Shown one piece after another: positions 5,782 through 7,538 of a DNA stretch of 7,538 nt. Under the pieces are notes generated by a model. It saw nothing but the letters and a program-made list of their open reading frames with translations. It searched no databases and was not told where the DNA came from. Both the position numbers and the translations under genes were made by a program. Each line of letters starts with the position of its first letter. The first letter of the stretch is position 1. This DNA comes from Rhodospirillaceae bacterium (GTDB lineage Bacteria > Pseudomonadota > Alphaproteobacteria > SP197): the NCBI GenBank assembly GCA_018700655.1, contig JABIUG010000310.1, positions 1-7,538 of the forward strand. Reading direction: 5' to 3'.

Positions 5782-6516
5782 ATGACCCAGGAATGGAATC
5801 TCGACGGGCGCCAGATCGTGAACTGGAAAACCTGCGACTGGCAGCCCTATCCTGCCCTCGATGGCGGAGATTCCAACCTGGAATGGCATCCGATTCGCGC
5901 CGAGGCCGGGCCCGGCAACGGCTACTATCTTCTCAAGGTCGCACCGGGCGGTGGCGCCAAGCTGCATGAACATACCGGCCAGGAAGAGTTCATCATGCTC
6001 GCGGGCGAACTGGTCGATGGCGACGGCACGGTTCTGAAAGAAGGCGATTGTGTCTCCTACGATCCGGGCACCCGCCACCGGACTACGTCGCCCAAGGGCT
6101 GCACCCTGCTCGCCTACATTGCAGCCCCGATCAACACGGTCGAAGGCGACGACGAGCTCGACACGATGAAGGCCGGGCGCAAGGTCGTGAACTGGCACGA
6201 CGCCGGTTTCGCGCGTTACCCGTCCCTGCCCGAAACAGCCGATCCGATCGACTGGCATCCGATTCGCGCCAACGAGGAAACCGGCGAAGGTTTCTACATC
6301 GTGAAGTTCCATCCAGGCTCGAGTTCAGCCCTGCACGAACACACCGGCGTCGAAGAATTCATCATGCTCGACGGCACGCTGACCGATCCCGACGGCACGA
6401 CCTATGGCACCGGCGACTGCATCAGCCTGCCCGCCGGTTCCGTGCATGGATCTTTCTCCGAGAAAGGCTGTGTCACCGTCGCCATGATCAGCGGCCCGCT
6501 GCGGACCCTGGTCTAG
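5782..6516 (+). CDS. Tandem ChrR-type cupin (bicupin) protein
   Basis: This 244-residue, apparently cytoplasmic protein consists of two cupin domains resembling the C-terminal cupin of the anti-sigma factor ChrR. Domain 1 has HEHTGQEEF (62-70), with probable metal ligands H62, H64, E68 and H99. Domain 2 has HEHTGVEEF (185-193), with H185, H187, E191 and H222. The two halves align without a gap at an offset of 123 residues (W35/W158, H62/H185, H99/H222), so the gene arose by internal duplication. There is no N-terminal zinc anti-sigma domain and no signal peptide, so it is unlikely to be an anti-sigma factor. It could be a metal-dependent oxygenase or isomerase, or a metal- or ligand-binding accessory protein. 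The start is 3 nt after the ureohydrolase stop, with GGAG about 10 nt upstream, so co-translation and linked function are likely. Confidence 0.85.
   Translation: MTQEWNLDGRQIVNWKTCDWQPYPALDGGDSNLEWHPIRAEAGPGNGYYLLKVAPGGGAKLHEHTGQEEFIMLAGELVDGDGTVLKEGDCVSYDPGTRHRTTSPKGCTLLAYIAAPINTVEGDDELDTMKAGRKVVNWHDAGFARYPSLPETADPIDWHPIRANEETGEGFYIVKFHPGSSSALHEHTGVEEFIMLDGTLTDPDGTTYGTGDCISLPAGSVHGSFSEKGCVTVAMISGPLRTLV
5884..6270 (+). repeat. Internal duplication repeat marker in the bicupin gene
   Basis: The 18-mer TGGCATCCGATTCGCGCC is identical at 5884-5901 and 6253-6270, 369 nt (123 codons) apart. A second near-identical pair encodes EEFIML in each half. The coordinates span the two marker copies; the whole duplicated unit covers roughly protein residues 11-121 and 134-244. 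Confidence 0.85.
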
Positions 6517-6829
6517 ACTGCTTTCTTTCCCCGCTGTGACGGCGATGGAAGTCGATCGTGACCTTGCGCAACAGGGAAACGACGATCAACCCGGCAATCC
6601 AGACCGGAATGCCCAGATGAATCGCATCTGACAGGTCTCCCAGGGAAAACTGCGCCGTCTGCTGACCCGCGACCAGATAACCCTCCATCATTGCAAGCAG
6701 GCCGAACACCCCCGGCGACAGCCGGAACGACGAACCAGACAAGCCAAAGCCTACCAAATACCCGTGCCGACGTTGCTTCCCGCACGGGTCGATTGCCGCG
6801 GCAACGTACAACGTCTGGCGCCACCGCAT
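6488..6829 (-). CDS. Small putative membrane protein, unknown function
   Basis: I do not recognise this gene. The 113-residue frame has a moderately hydrophobic stretch at about 38-55 (SPGVFGLLAMMEGYLVAG) and a clear transmembrane segment at about 72-88 (LGIPVWIAGLIVVSLLR). A basic C-terminal tail (KVTIDFHRRH and onward) follows, suggesting that the tail is cytoplasmic. The ATG at 6829 lies 3 nt after the stop of the upstream small membrane ORF, with AGGTG close upstream, suggesting coupling. A second minus-strand frame (6513-6836, from GTG) overlaps it almost completely, but has less membrane-like and less protein-like composition. The stop at 6488 lies 29 nt inside the 3' end of the convergent cupin gene. 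It could be a decayed or mis-framed gene, so confidence is moderate. Confidence 0.5.
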   Translation of the reverse strand: MRWRQTLYVAAAIDPCGKQRRHGYLVGFGLSGSSFRLSPGVFGLLAMMEGYLVAGQQTAQFSLGDLSDAIHLGIPVWIAGLIVVSLLRKVTIDFHRRHSGERKQSRPGSAAGR

Positions 6830-6832
6830 CGG

Positions 6833-7057
6833 TCACCTGCTCATCGCCTTGAGCACATGATCAACCACCCAGAGCGCACAGGCCACGCCGGTCAACAAGA
6901 GCCAGAGACCCGCCACCAGGAAGGTCGTGTCCAGCGCCATCGCGGTGCCCTGCTGGCCCGTCACGGTTCCCATGCCGGGCAGCACCAAACCACACAACAG
7001 GGCAACGCCTGCAATCACGATAAAAGGCCAACGGAACCACGTGATCAGGGCTGACAT
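6833..7057 (-). CDS. Small two-helix membrane protein, unknown function
   Basis: The 74-residue product begins MSALITWFRW and has two hydrophobic segments. Segment one is about 11-28 (PFIVIAGVALLCGLVLPG) and segment two about 45-66 (TFLVAGLWLLLTGVACALWVV). They are joined by a polar loop containing GTVTGQQGTAMALD, and the protein ends VLKAMSR. It is predicted to be an inner-membrane protein with a helical hairpin topology. The start at 7057 is supported by an AAGGGG Shine-Dalgarno 6 nt upstream. An in-frame ATG at 7135 would add 26 residues and would sit almost exactly at the predicted transcription start, so a leaderless longer form is conceivable. It forms a two-gene unit with the ORF ending at 6488. 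I know no family for it; small DUF-type membrane proteins are the nearest description. Confidence 0.62.
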   Translation of the reverse strand: MSALITWFRWPFIVIAGVALLCGLVLPGMGTVTGQQGTAMALDTTFLVAGLWLLLTGVACALWVVDHVLKAMSR

Positions 7058-7062
7058 GGGTT

Positions 7063-7089
7063 TCCCCTTTACGGGGAGACACTTCCCCG
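7063..7089 (-). promoter_or_regulatory. Mutually exclusive hairpins over the Shine-Dalgarno
   Basis: In the mRNA (minus strand) the segment from 7077 to 7072 (TCCCCG) can pair in two ways. Upstream it pairs with CGGGGA at 7089-7084 (6-bp stem, 6-nt loop). Downstream its TCCCC pairs with GGGGA at 7067-7063 (5-bp stem, 5-nt loop), which covers the Shine-Dalgarno of the 74-residue ORF. One fold would hide the ribosome site and the other would free it. The complementarity is seen directly. Regulation is inferred, and no known riboswitch class is recognised. Confidence 0.4.
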
Positions 7090-7140
7090 GCGTCACTGTG
7101 TTGAACAATCTCGCTTCAGGTATTTTATTAAACATTGTAT

Positions 7141-7170
7141 AATATATGAAGTTCGATCATCCGATTTCAA
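7141..7170 (-). promoter_or_regulatory. Probable promoter of the two-gene membrane module
   Basis: On the minus strand TTGAAA (7170-7165; 5 of 6 matches to TTGACA) is followed after 18 nt by TATATT (7146-7141; 5 of 6 matches to TATAAT). It lies in the only AT-rich stretch of the window. Transcription would start near 7134-7135, about 77 nt before the 7057 start codon. The position directly after the dioxygenase stop and before the small ORFs fits an independent transcription unit. A plus-strand TATAAT at 7138-7143 overlaps it but lacks a good -35 and a plus-strand gene. Confidence 0.55.
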
Positions 7171-7184
7171 GCCGGGAACCGAAT

Positions 7185-7538
7185 TTATTGTGCCTGGCCG
7201 ATGTCCACGCGATGACCGGAGCGTACGGCGGGGCGGTAGTCCCACAGGGCCATGTGCTGGGCGGCACGGTTGTCCCAGAACGCCAGTGCGTTGGCGCTCC
7301 GGCGGAAACGGCACTGAAACCGGGGCTGCTCGGTGAGACGGTAGAGGAACGCCAGCAGGGAACGGCTTTCGGCCGGCTCCAGCTCCTTGATGTGGCTGGT
7401 GTAGGAGCGGTTGACGTAGAGCACCTTCGCGCCGGTCTCGGGATGGGTCGTAATGGCGGGATGTTCGGCCCGCACTTCCGGCCAGGAACCATCGTCGTAG
7501 ACATAGCTGTGGACCGCGGTCAGCGTCTCCAGCCAGCG
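7185..7538 (-). CDS. TauD/TfdA-family 2-oxoglutarate dioxygenase, C-terminal part, shortened
   Basis: Partial gene: it enters from the right edge and stops at 7185, leaving 117 residues. Members hydroxylate substrates such as taurine, using Fe(II), 2-oxoglutarate and O2. Recognisable family segments are LTAVHSY (6-12), HPAITTHPETGAKVLYVNRSYTSHI (26-50), LLAFLYRL (61-68), FQCRFRR...ALAFWDNRAAQHMALWDY (74-101), and the distal iron-ligand His in GHRVDIG (H109). In the family the 2-oxoglutarate-binding Arg normally follows this His by about a dozen residues. Here the protein ends QAQ only 8 residues after it, so that Arg is missing. This may be a truncated or decaying gene, or a frame error; the next frame stays open to 7157. 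The HxD iron motif and the N-terminus lie outside the window, so the substrate cannot be named. Confidence 0.85.
   Translation of the reverse strand, partial: RWLETLTAVHSYVYDDGSWPEVRAEHPAITTHPETGAKVLYVNRSYTSHIKELEPAESRSLLAFLYRLTEQPRFQCRFRRSANALAFWDNRAAQHMALWDYRPAVRSGHRVDIGQAQ

Noticed and set aside
6513..6836. Alternative 107-codon minus-strand frame from GTG
   Set aside because: It overlaps the 6488-6829 frame, and its composition is less membrane-like and less consistent. It is kept only as an uncertainty in the other entry.
7138..7143. Perfect TATAAT on the plus strand
   Set aside because: There is no acceptable -35 at the right distance and no plus-strand gene downstream; the minus-strand promoter explains the AT-rich tract better.

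Overview
The window is a GC-rich bacterial chromosome segment that most resembles an alphaproteobacterium. The reasons are the gene order rpsP-rimM-trmD-rplS followed by leuC-leuD-leuB, the long Ala/Glu-rich tail on ribosomal protein S16, and the overall look of LeuC, LeuD, TrmD and RimM. Genus and order cannot be fixed from sequence reading alone.

Minus-strand block, positions 4546 down to 1. A probable promoter near 4661-4689 serves rpsP (S16), rimM (30S maturation factor), trmD (tRNA m1G37 methyltransferase) and rplS (L19), which form a tight ribosome and tRNA operon with overlapping or closely spaced genes. After an 88-nt junction come leuC, leuD and the first 45 codons of leuB, which encode isopropylmalate isomerase and isopropylmalate dehydrogenase of leucine biosynthesis. 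The junction contains a GC hairpin without a T-tract and a 15-codon ORF whose stop overlaps the leuC start (ATGA). No ffh lies directly upstream of rpsP, although ffh is its frequent neighbour.

Plus-strand block, 4828-6516. This is a divergent two-gene operon with a 3-nt gap. It encodes an arginase/agmatinase-family ureohydrolase with a complete set of metal ligands, and a 244-residue bicupin made of two ChrR-type cupins in exact 123-residue register. The pair probably acts on a guanidino compound, but the substrate and the cupin's role are unknown. It is the best candidate here for an undescribed functional unit.

Minus-strand block, 7538 down to 6488. First comes the C-terminal part of a TauD/TfdA-type 2-oxoglutarate dioxygenase that ends abnormally soon after its last iron-ligand histidine. 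Then a good sigma70-like promoter (7141-7170) and a leader with mutually exclusive hairpins precede two small, tightly spaced membrane-protein ORFs of unknown function. The second of these overlaps the 3' end of the cupin gene tail to tail.
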